From UBA668 sp049318165 (GTDB lineage: Bacteria; Actinomycetota; Acidimicrobiia; Acidimicrobiales; Ilumatobacteraceae), in NCBI GenBank assembly GCA_049318165.1, contig JBMOGW010000233.1:1-5523 (forward strand): a stretch of DNA of 5,523 nt, written 5' to 3'. Every line of letters starts with the position of its first letter. Position 1 is the first letter of the stretch. Below, in pieces: positions 1 to 5,523 of the stretch. The notes under the pieces are model-generated. The model was not told the origin of the DNA. It ran no database searches and was given only the letters and a program-made list of their open reading frames with translations. The position numbers were made by a program, and so were the translations under genes.

Positions 1-275
1 GCGGCGTGGTCCTGCGTCGAGAAGATGTTGCAGCTGGCCCAACGCACCTCGGCGCCCAACTCGACGAGGGTCTCGATGAGCACGGCGGTCTGGATGGTCA
101 TGTGCAGGGAGCCGGAGATGCGGGCACCCTTCAGCGGCTTGAGCGGACCGAACTCCTTGCGCAGTGCGCGCAGGCCGGGCATCTCGTGTTCGGCGAGGTG
201 GATCTCCTTGCGGCCGAACGGGGCGAGGGACAGATCGGCGACGCGGTAATCGCGGCGCTCTGCGAGCGACGACAT
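1..275 (-). CDS. ahcY: Adenosylhomocysteinase (S-adenosylhomocysteine hydrolase), N-terminal part, cut by window edge
   Basis: The cytosolic, NAD-dependent enzyme reversibly splits S-adenosylhomocysteine into adenosine and homocysteine, removing the product inhibitor of methyltransferases. Only the first 91 codons are visible; the family is usually about 430-490 residues, so the NAD-binding domain and C-terminus lie beyond base 1. The translation begins MSSLAERRDYRVADLSLAPF. It carries two family signatures: SGSLHMTIQTAVLIETL at about residues 54-70, where His58 matches the adenosine-site His55 of the human enzyme, and WASCNIFSTQDHA at about 79-91. The ATG at 275 is chosen because the conserved N-terminus starts there and GGAGGA (288-283) lies 7 bases upstream. 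It is separated from the upstream secreted-protein gene by 100 bases holding a possible promoter and a structured leader. Nothing visible suggests damage; the truncation is only the window edge. Identity is very secure. Confidence 0.96.
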   Translation of the reverse strand, partial: MSSLAERRDYRVADLSLAPFGRKEIHLAEHEMPGLRALRKEFGPLKPLKGARISGSLHMTIQTAVLIETLVELGAEVRWASCNIFSTQDHA

Positions 276-279
276 GGCT

Positions 280-357
280 GGTTCCTCCGGGAACTCGAAC
301 GTGGGGTGGGAACCGGGCAGGTGCCAACTGGCAGCTCTCTGATCAGCCCGAGCGGTT
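280..357 (-). promoter_or_regulatory. Candidate structured 5' leader (cis-regulatory RNA) of ahcY
   Basis: Seen in the sequence: on the minus strand CGGGC (350-346) pairs with GCCCG (318-314), and AAC (357-355) can extend this helix with GUU (313-311) across a four-base bulge. Inside sits a small hairpin, UGCC (333-330) with GGCA (325-322) around loop AGUU, plus a purine-rich strand, UGAUCAGAGAGC (345-334). Downstream, GUUCC (294-290) pairs with GGAAC (285-281) around a CGGA loop, which folds the Shine-Dalgarno into a hairpin. GGUUCC (314-309) can instead pair with GGAACC (285-280), competing with both other helices. CCAAC (359-355) also matches GUUGG (328-324). Mutually exclusive helices reaching the ribosome binding site are how riboswitches and attenuators work. 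I do not recognise a known class: the SAH riboswitch core and the conserved SAM-I/SAM-IV cores are absent. No folding energy or conservation was computed, and short GC-rich helices do arise by chance. Confidence 0.4.
283..288 (-). promoter_or_regulatory. Ribosome binding site of ahcY
   Basis: GGAGGA on the minus strand lies 7 bases before the ATG at 275 and fixes that start. Its 3' half is part of GGAACC (285-280), which can pair with either of two upstream copies of GUUCC, so the site could be masked by RNA structure. Confidence 0.8.
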
Positions 358-361
358 GGAG

Positions 362-367
362 ATCCTA
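362..367 (-). promoter_or_regulatory. Possible -10 element of an ahcY promoter
   Basis: TAGGAT on the minus strand fits the actinobacterial -10 pattern TANNNT. It lies in the gap after the secreted-protein stop codon, and a start about 5-7 bases downstream would fall near A357/A356, the first bases of the proposed leader helix. The region 17-18 bases upstream is only CGTCGT/GTCGTC, so no convincing -35 is seen. The support is pattern and position only. Confidence 0.35.
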
Positions 368-375
368 ACGGGGCA

Positions 376-1767
376 TCACTTCAGGACGACGGCATACACG
401 TCGAGCAGGTAGTGCGCGTAGCCGGCGTAGTTGAACACCCGGGCCACCTGGTTGGCGCCGTAGGTGACGAGCGCCATGTTGGCCACGGCCCCGGCCTCGG
501 TGGTGTTGATGTTCGACACGACCGGCGGCGTCGCCGCCGGCGGGTACACCGTGAGGTAGCTGGTGACGGGCAGCGTCGGATACGCACGTTGCAGACCGGC
601 GTTGGTCAGGTTGCCGAGCAGCGCCGACTGCGCACCGACCGGGACGCCGCCGATGTTCACGCTGTTGGAGAACGCCGCGAAGCTCCAGTCCTCGGCCTGA
701 CGCGGGCCCAGCGGCACCGCGCCGAACGCCGCCGACCGGGTGTCGAACACGCGGAACGGAAGGGCCAGCGGTACGACGCGGCCCGCGGTGGTGGCGACGT
801 CGGCGCCTTCGCGCAGGACGCTCTGCAGGTCGACGACCACGTTGACCGCGCTCTTGCCGATGTTGCGGATGCGCACCTTGCCGTCCGCACCGATCTTCAC
901 CGCGACCGCATTGGCCGTCACCGCGCCTGCGGCGACGCTGGAACTGCGCGTCCCTGTCGCGCCCGCCTCGGGCTGCACCGACAGTGCCGTGCGACCGGCG
1001 GGCTTCACCGCCGTGACGTTGAGGAACACCGAGCTCACCGTGGCCGAACCGGGCAGTGCGAGCAACGGCACCTTGGTGCTGGTGCCGAACTGCACGGCGT
1101 TGCGGATCGGCAGTTCGAGGATGGCTCCCGGCGCGATCGGGGTGTCGGCGGCCGCACCGCGACGAGTGTCGAGCAAGCGCACCGGCGGGCTGGCGCCTTC
1201 GATGCGGGCACCGCGCTCGTCGCCATCGACGTCGGGCAGCGCGTCGTAGGAACTCGTGGACCACCAGCCGATGATGTCGATGTCGACGATGCTGGTGACG
1301 CCGCTGCCGAACATGCTGACGTTGACCCGCCCGTTCGTGTCCGCGCGCAGGACCGCGAGGTTCGAAACCGTGGCACCCTTGCGGAAGTTGACGTTGCTGG
1401 CGTTGGGGACGGCGGTGCCGGTGTAGGCGCGCAGGTAGCCGTCCATGCCGGCGGCTTCCACCGTGATGGTGGCGAGCACCGACAGCACGTCGGACGAGGT
1501 GATCGTCTGGTCGGCGGGCAGCCACGGCGTCGGGCTCGACGGCTGCAACTGCAGCAGGTCGACCGCAGTGACGACACCGTGCGTGACCGGCGCACGGAAC
1601 ACGCGGCGTGGCGCGTCGAGGGCGTGGTACTCGCCGCCGGCACACAGCCCGACGCACGGCACCGCGGCCTGGGCACCGGTCGACTGGGCCAGCGAGGCCC
1701 CGGCGACCGCCAGCACGGCGAGGCCCGCCGCGAGGACACGCCGACGGACCGTTCGAGCACCCTTCAC
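376..1767 (-). CDS. Secreted protein with three tandem RLLDTR-type repeat domains, function unknown
   Basis: I recognise the architecture but no defined function. Starting at GTG 1767 the product is 463 residues. A basic N-terminus (KGARTVRRR) and a hydrophobic core are followed by AQA/AVP, so a signal peptide of about 34 residues is likely. RRRVLA also fits the minimal twin-arginine pattern. The mature part opens with a CVGLC pair (Cys38, Cys42). Three divergent copies of a roughly 120-135-residue domain follow, at about 47-169, 193-317 and 331-463. Copies 2 and 3 begin VRLLDTRRG and FRVFDTRSA; copy 1 has RRVFRAP in that place. Each ends with a beta-rich half of the form L.V.P...SN....GA..AN...V..G..G.V.V.N..G...V.VD. 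Such domains are common in secreted actinobacterial proteins and suggest a cell-surface or matrix role. A TTG at 1776 would add three residues, but GTG is preferred because a -10-like hexamer sits 7 bases upstream and neither start has a good Shine-Dalgarno. Confidence 0.85.
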   Translation of the reverse strand: MKGARTVRRRVLAAGLAVLAVAGASLAQSTGAQAAVPCVGLCAGGEYHALDAPRRVFRAPVTHGVVTAVDLLQLQPSSPTPWLPADQTITSSDVLSVLATITVEAAGMDGYLRAYTGTAVPNASNVNFRKGATVSNLAVLRADTNGRVNVSMFGSGVTSIVDIDIIGWWSTSSYDALPDVDGDERGARIEGASPPVRLLDTRRGAAADTPIAPGAILELPIRNAVQFGTSTKVPLLALPGSATVSSVFLNVTAVKPAGRTALSVQPEAGATGTRSSSVAAGAVTANAVAVKIGADGKVRIRNIGKSAVNVVVDLQSVLREGADVATTAGRVVPLALPFRVFDTRSAAFGAVPLGPRQAEDWSFAAFSNSVNIGGVPVGAQSALLGNLTNAGLQRAYPTLPVTSYLTVYPPAATPPVVSNINTTEAGAVANMALVTYGANQVARVFNYAGYAHYLLDVYAVVLK

Positions 1768-1774
1768 GAGGGTC

Positions 1775-1780
1775 AACCTA
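1775..1780 (-). promoter_or_regulatory. Likely -10 element for leaderless transcription of the secreted-protein gene
   Basis: TAGGTT on the minus strand matches TANNNT and is followed by exactly 7 bases (GACCCTC) and then GTG at 1767. That is the spacing of actinobacterial leaderless promoters, in which the mRNA starts at the initiation codon. No Shine-Dalgarno precedes the gene, which agrees. No clear -35 hexamer is visible. The alternative is read-through from the Trm112-like gene, whose stop codon ends only 37 bases before GTG. Confidence 0.5.
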
Positions 1781-1804
1781 CCAGTCGAGATTCGCGGGCT
1801 GGGG

Positions 1805-2041
1805 TCAGGCCGAGAACGTCGGCGTCAGGTCGCCGGCCGCGATTCGGGCGTCGAGCGCCTCGGCCTCGGCGGCGGGGACCACGACGGCCTCATCCGGCAA
1901 CATCACCGGAATGCCCTCGCGCACGACGTACGTGCGGCGCAGGCGCGGGTTGTACAGACCGCCCTCGTCACCGAGGTAGTAGAGCGGTCCCTTGTCGACC
2001 GGGCATGCCAGCACGGCGAGCAGACGGGCGTCGAGTGCCAT
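1805..2041 (-). CDS. Trm112 family (UPF0434/YcaR-like) small protein
   Basis: This is a 78-residue soluble protein. It opens MALDARLLAVLACPVDKGPL and continues with LYNPRLRRTYVVREGIPVML at about residues 29-48, the family's signature of a small zinc-ribbon-like domain followed by the R(D/E)GIPV(M/L)L segment. In eukaryotes and archaea Trm112 is an activating partner of methyltransferases acting on tRNA, rRNA and release factors; the role of the bacterial short forms is poorly established. The fold's usual CPxC motif is CPVD here (Cys13, Asp16), and Cys13 is the only cysteine, so a standard zinc site cannot form. The last 25 or so residues are Ala/Glu-rich and variable. The ATG at 2041 has a strong GGAGGA (2052-2047) five bases upstream, and the manB stop is 15 bases upstream, indicating one operon. 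Pairing with manB is, from memory, common in actinobacteria. Confidence 0.88.
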   Translation of the reverse strand: MALDARLLAVLACPVDKGPLYYLGDEGGLYNPRLRRTYVVREGIPVMLPDEAVVVPAAEAEALDARIAAGDLTPTFSA

Positions 2042-2046
2042 GTCGA

Positions 2047-2052
2047 TCCTCC
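2047..2052 (-). promoter_or_regulatory. Ribosome binding site of the Trm112-like gene
   Basis: GGAGGA on the minus strand lies 5 bases before the ATG at 2041, within the 15-base gap after manB. It supports both the chosen start and independent initiation inside a shared transcript. Confidence 0.75.
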
Positions 2053-2056
2053 AGGG

Positions 2057-3427
2057 TCAGATGCTCGTGATGAGCGCGAGCAGTTCGGCCACGTGCTGGT
2101 CGCACGCGTCACGGTCGGGTGCTTCCAGGTTCAGACGCAGCAGCGGCTCGGTGTTCGAGGGACGCAAGTTGAACCACCACGGACCGCAGTCGACGGTGAG
2201 CCCGTCGAGGCGGTCCTGCGAGTACGTGCCGAAGTAGTCGGCGACCGCGTCGATCACCTTCGCGGGCGACTCCACCGAGGTGTTGATCTCGCCGCTGGAG
2301 GCATAGCGCTCGAACGGCTTGCGCAGCACCGACAGGTCGGTGCCGCTGCGGCTGATCTCCGCGAGCATCAGCATGCTCGCGATCAAGCCACTGTCGGCGC
2401 GGAAGTTCTTCAGGAAGTAGTAGTGCGCCGAGTGCTCGCCGCCGAACACGGCACCGGTCTCGAGCATCAGCTGCTTGATGAACGAGTGGCCCACCTTGGT
2501 GCGCACCGGCACGCCGCCCTGTTCGCGGATGACCTCCGGCACGGCACGCGAGCAGATCAGGTTGTGCAGGATCGTCGCGCCGGGATTGGTGCGCAACACA
2601 CCGGCGGCGAGGATCGCTGTCGTGGTGCTGCCGCTGAGGCCACGGCCCTGCTCGTCGACCACGAAGACTCGGTCGGCGTCACCGTCGAACGCGAGGCCGA
2701 CGTCGAACCCTCCGGCCGTGACACGGGCCTGCAGGTCGCGCTGGTTGGCCGGCTGCAGCGGATCGGCGGGGTGGTTCGGGAACGTGCCGTCGAGCTCACC
2801 GAACATCACCTCGAGCGTCACCTGCGGAATGCGCTCGAACACGGCCGGCACCACCAGGCCGCCCATGCCGTTGGCCGTGTCGGCGACCACGCGTAGCGGG
2901 CGCAGCATGTCGAGATCGATGAACGACACGACGTGGTCGGCGAACGCACCGAGCAGGTTGCGCGTCGTCATGCTGCCGCCCTGCGCGGCGTCAGCCGGGC
3001 CACGACCCTCGAGCACCTCGGCCGCGGTGGCCTTCACCACATCGAGGCCGGTGTCCTGACCGACCGGCTTCGCACCCGCCAGGCAGAACTTCACCCCGTT
3101 GTACTGCGCCGGGTTGTGCGAGGCGGTGAACATCGCACCCGGCGCATCGAGCGTGCCGGCCGCGTAGTACACGAGATCGGTGCTGGCGAGGCCGAGGTCG
3201 ACCACGTCGACACCCTGCGACATGACACCGTCGCTGAACGCCTCCACCAGGGCCGTGCCCGACGCACGCATGTCGCGCGCCACGATGATGCGCGGCGCAC
3301 CGCAGAAGCGGGCGAAGCCCACGCCGAGGGCACGAGCGATGCTCGGATTCAACTGATCGGGGACCGTACCGCGGACGTCATACGCCTTGACGATGTCGTC
3401 CAGCACTCGGGAGTCGGTGGGAGGCAT
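2057..3427 (-). CDS. manB: Phosphomannomutase / phosphoglucomutase (alpha-D-phosphohexomutase family)
   Basis: This cytosolic enzyme interconverts mannose-6-phosphate and mannose-1-phosphate, and often glucose-6- and glucose-1-phosphate, supplying GDP-mannose or other nucleotide sugars for envelope glycans. At 456 residues it is full length for the bacterial PMM/PGM family. All four active-site elements are present: KAYDVRG near the N-terminus (14-20) with the phosphoserine loop TASHNP (101-106, Ser103); the magnesium loop DGDADR (248-253); the sugar-specificity loop GGEHS (329-333), preceded by KVGHSFIK (311-318); and the phosphate-binding loop RPSNTEP (422-428). It is therefore expected to be active, though the sequence alone cannot separate mannose from glucose preference. 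The ATG at 3427 begins 6 bases after the upstream membrane-protein stop and has no clear Shine-Dalgarno, suggesting translational coupling. GTG at 3406 is a less likely start because it leaves almost no leader before KAYDVRG. The Trm112-like gene follows 15 bases downstream. Confidence 0.95.
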   Translation of the reverse strand: MPPTDSRVLDDIVKAYDVRGTVPDQLNPSIARALGVGFARFCGAPRIIVARDMRASGTALVEAFSDGVMSQGVDVVDLGLASTDLVYYAAGTLDAPGAMFTASHNPAQYNGVKFCLAGAKPVGQDTGLDVVKATAAEVLEGRGPADAAQGGSMTTRNLLGAFADHVVSFIDLDMLRPLRVVADTANGMGGLVVPAVFERIPQVTLEVMFGELDGTFPNHPADPLQPANQRDLQARVTAGGFDVGLAFDGDADRVFVVDEQGRGLSGSTTTAILAAGVLRTNPGATILHNLICSRAVPEVIREQGGVPVRTKVGHSFIKQLMLETGAVFGGEHSAHYYFLKNFRADSGLIASMLMLAEISRSGTDLSVLRKPFERYASSGEINTSVESPAKVIDAVADYFGTYSQDRLDGLTVDCGPWWFNLRPSNTEPLLRLNLEAPDRDACDQHVAELLALITSI

Positions 3428-3433
3428 GTGGGC

Positions 3434-5523
3434 TCACACGCTACCGCTGGAACCCCCGGAGCCCTCCGCCGACGGCGGCGCCGGAGGCGGTGGAAAGCCC
3501 TCGTCCTCGGGCGGCAAGGACAGATCCCCCCAGGTCACGTCGACCATCGTGTCGTCCTCCGGAGAGGGCGGCGCGGGCGCCGGCGGCTCACCGGCGTTCA
3601 TCACCCACTGCTCGCCGCCGGCGGTGGCCGCGGCGGGCATGAACGGATGGCTCGAGCGGTGCCGCACGTCGCCACGCTTGAACCGGAAGAAGAACAGCAG
3701 ACCGATGCCGAGGAACGTGAGCAGGTAGGCGAACTTGTCGATACCGCTCGAGTCGTAGTGCAGGTGCACCTTGTTCGCGGTCGGGACCACCACCATGAAG
3801 TTCGGTGCAACGCGGTACGGGCCGTCGGCGCCGTCCACGTGCCAGTTCGGGAAGTAGCTCATCTTCACCAGCACCGGCACACCGGGCTTGGACACCTCGA
3901 AGCTCATGTCCTGGTCGCCCATCACCACGTTGCTGACGGTGATCGCGTCGAGCGCCTTCGGCTCGATCGCCTGCGACGGCACGACGACCTCGACACGATC
4001 GTCCTGATGACGGGTCTGGTCGACCTGCACGTCGATCCGCTGCCACGCAGCGGGGCCGTCGTCGGCCGGGATCGCCGTCCATTCGTCCGGGTTCTGGAAC
4101 CAGCTCGTGCCGAGCTCGAGATGGCGCTCACGCTGGTCACCGCTGCGGCCGTTCACCACCACCGGCTGCACCGTCAGCGGCGTCACCACCGGCGAGTCGG
4201 TGACCGCGTAGATCTTCCACGGGCCGGACTCGCGCACCAGCGTCAGGTCGCTGCGAGCGTCCGCCTGGTCCTTCGCCTTCTGCGTGAAGACCATCAGGTA
4301 CTTGATGCCCATCTTCTGCATCATCGGCACGCCGATGGACGCGTCGTTGTCGACATAGCGCAGGCGGCGCACGGGGTTGGAGCTGTTCTCGCTCATCGCC
4401 GCGGCACTGAGGAAGTGGTACGGCGTGGTGCCCGACGCCTCGAAGAACAGACCCTCCTGACTGGCGATGCAGCCGTCGGTCCAGTGCGGCAACAGCATCA
4501 ACGCCATCGTCGTGCCGTACGAGCCGGTGTCACCGTTGTTCTCCCACAGCGCGCGCCCGCAGCCGAGCGACGTGTCGGTGCTGCGCCCGAGGTCGGCCAT
4601 CGTGTCGACGAGCGCCTTGTACTCGCCGTAGTACGGGCGGCCCTCGTAGCCCTGGAAGTTGTAGCGGGTCCAGCCGTCGGACAGCGCGTCCTTGGCCCCG
4701 GGCGTGAGCGAGATGAGATCCACGCCGCCGATGCCCCACGAGTAGACGCTGGCGCCGTTCTTCTCGACCATCCGCGCGCCGGGCATCTCCTGGAACGAGA
4801 ACAGCTGCACCACGAGCACCGTCAGGCCCACCACCGCAGCGGTGACGACGCCCGACACCCACTGGTCGCCGACCGACAGCGGCCTGCCGCGGATGCCCTT
4901 GATGACGAAGTGGACCGTGTCGACGATGCCGACCATGCACAGCATCAACCGCACGAGATAGAGGAACGGCAACACGCGCGGGTTCCACAGCAGACCGATG
5001 ACGGGCAGGCTGTCCTGGGCGACGTACGTCAGCGCCATCAGCGCGACGCACATGATGCCGAGCCACGCGCCGGTGAGGTTGCGCTTCACCACGCTGCTGA
5101 CGAAGCCGATCAGCGCGAACCCTCCGACCACCAGGTCCCAGAACACCGGGTACTGGAAGAACATGTCCCAGAAGCTGTCGTTCGCACCATCGGGCCGAGC
5201 GCCGTAGTGCATGTCGGTCATGTACTCGTGATTGCCGAGGAACGGCAGGATCCAGAACGCGCTGAGCAGCACCGCGCTGATGCCCATCGTGAGGCCGTAG
5301 ACGAAGCGGCTCTTGTCCATCCACACGAGCCACATCAGGAACGCACCGAGGACCACGAAGATGGCGACGATGCCGTGCGACAGGATCGCGAGCGCGAGCA
5401 GGATCGCCGACCAGTTGCGGTACTTGCCGGTCTCGAGGCCACGGGCGAAGAAGCCGAGGCCGAGCACGGCGAACGACAGGGCGATGGAGAACGAGAACTC
5501 GCCCGCCATCGTGCTCTTCACGT
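3434..5523 (-). CDS. Large polytopic membrane protein, GT-C glycosyltransferase-like / YfhO-like, N-terminus cut by window edge
   Basis: The reading frame is open to the right edge, and the GTG at 5521 is internal, so the true start and probably several N-terminal membrane helices are missing. About 695 residues are visible. The first 245 hold roughly seven hydrophobic segments (about 9-28, 37-68, 73-95, 120-142, 150-170, 180-202 and 222-243), beginning with STMAGEFSFS, a motif I associate with membrane proteins labelled '6-pyruvoyl-tetrahydropterin synthase-related'. A soluble, probably extracytoplasmic region follows (about 244-596), containing Cys321 and Cys351 and, near its end, YFPNWHVDG and GPYRVAPNFMVVVP, the C-terminal pattern of YfhO-like proteins. 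A last membrane helix (597-613), a basic RFKRGD stop-transfer segment and an 80-residue Pro/Gly/acid-rich tail complete it. Such proteins are thought to move sugars from lipid carriers onto envelope polymers; donor and acceptor cannot be told here. manB lies 6 bases downstream, consistent with a mannose-linked pathway. Catalytic residues, usually in the first loop, are outside the window. Confidence 0.72.
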   Translation of the reverse strand, partial: VKSTMAGEFSFSIALSFAVLGLGFFARGLETGKYRNWSAILLALAILSHGIVAIFVVLGAFLMWLVWMDKSRFVYGLTMGISAVLLSAFWILPFLGNHEYMTDMHYGARPDGANDSFWDMFFQYPVFWDLVVGGFALIGFVSSVVKRNLTGAWLGIMCVALMALTYVAQDSLPVIGLLWNPRVLPFLYLVRLMLCMVGIVDTVHFVIKGIRGRPLSVGDQWVSGVVTAAVVGLTVLVVQLFSFQEMPGARMVEKNGASVYSWGIGGVDLISLTPGAKDALSDGWTRYNFQGYEGRPYYGEYKALVDTMADLGRSTDTSLGCGRALWENNGDTGSYGTTMALMLLPHWTDGCIASQEGLFFEASGTTPYHFLSAAAMSENSSNPVRRLRYVDNDASIGVPMMQKMGIKYLMVFTQKAKDQADARSDLTLVRESGPWKIYAVTDSPVVTPLTVQPVVVNGRSGDQRERHLELGTSWFQNPDEWTAIPADDGPAAWQRIDVQVDQTRHQDDRVEVVVPSQAIEPKALDAITVSNVVMGDQDMSFEVSKPGVPVLVKMSYFPNWHVDGADGPYRVAPNFMVVVPTANKVHLHYDSSGIDKFAYLLTFLGIGLLFFFRFKRGDVRHRSSHPFMPAAATAGGEQWVMNAGEPPAPAPPSPEDDTMVDVTWGDLSLPPEDEGFPPPPAPPSAEGSGGSSGSV

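Noticed and set aside
276..357. Known SAH or SAM-I/SAM-IV riboswitch
   Set aside because: The conserved cores I remember are absent; only a short AGAGAG-like similarity to SAM-I is present. It is therefore listed as an unassigned structured leader, subject to a covariance-model search.
6..368. Plus-strand 120-codon frame across the ahcY start region
   Set aside because: Antisense to the ahcY N-terminus, whose signature motifs are unmistakable; no family resemblance.
276..375. Rho-independent terminator for the secreted-protein gene
   Set aside because: The GC-rich hairpins in this gap are not followed by a U-run on the minus strand; the helices are better explained as part of an ahcY leader.
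522..540. Perfect inverted repeat CCGGCGGCG-T-CGCCGCCGG inside the secreted-protein gene
   Set aside because: It is produced by CCG and GCG codons for the Pro/Ala-rich segment PPAATPP. There is no T-run after it and it lies mid-gene, so it is not a terminator and is probably a composition effect.
365..1657. Minus-strand 430-codon frame overlapping the secreted-protein gene in another frame
   Set aside because: Extremely Arg/His-rich, no motif, and it shares the region with a frame that has a signal peptide and repeat domains.
412..2070. Long plus-strand open frame (552 codons) opposite the secreted-protein gene, and a 483-codon one at 1445-2896
   Set aside because: They lie antisense to well-supported genes, are rich in Arg/His/Gly/Asp with no recognisable domain, and span the boundaries of several genes. 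Long antisense frames are expected at this GC content.
5519..5521. GTG at 5521 as the start of the membrane protein
   Set aside because: The frame stays open to the window edge, and the sequence at this point is already a conserved internal segment just before a membrane helix; the gene clearly continues beyond base 5523.

Overview
This is a GC-rich, gene-dense window in which every supported gene lies on the minus strand, so transcription runs from the right edge to the left. Base composition, gene order (manB, a Trm112-like gene, then ahcY further on) and a secreted protein built from RLLDTR-type repeats point to an actinobacterium. Acidimicrobiia (Ilumatobacter-like) is my best guess, but this comes from remembered family features and not from a search.

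Layout in the direction of transcription: (1) 5523-3434, the C-terminal 695 or so residues of a large polytopic membrane protein of the GT-C / YfhO-like / '6-pyruvoyl-tetrahydropterin synthase-related' type, cut by the window edge; (2) 3427-2057, a complete phosphomannomutase/phosphoglucomutase (manB); (3) 2041-1805, a small Trm112/UPF0434-family protein; (4) 1767-376, a secreted protein with a signal peptide and three divergent tandem domains, function unknown; (5) 275-1, the N-terminal 91 residues of S-adenosylhomocysteine hydrolase (ahcY), cut by the window edge. Gaps between genes are 6, 15, 37 and 100 bases. No stretch over 300 bases lacks a gene, and I saw no tRNA, rRNA, mobile element or CRISPR array.

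The first three genes look like one operon: a lipid-linked-sugar glycosyltransferase-like membrane protein next to the enzyme that makes mannose-1-phosphate or glucose-1-phosphate, which suggests cell-envelope glycan synthesis. The secreted protein has its own likely promoter, with a -10 hexamer placed exactly where a leaderless GTG-initiated mRNA would need it. ahcY recycles S-adenosylhomocysteine in the methyl cycle and is preceded by a 100-base gap. That gap holds a -10-like hexamer followed by a compact set of competing inverted repeats, some reaching into the Shine-Dalgarno sequence. This candidate structured leader RNA is the most interesting feature of the window. It does not match the SAH or SAM riboswitch consensus sequences I can recall.
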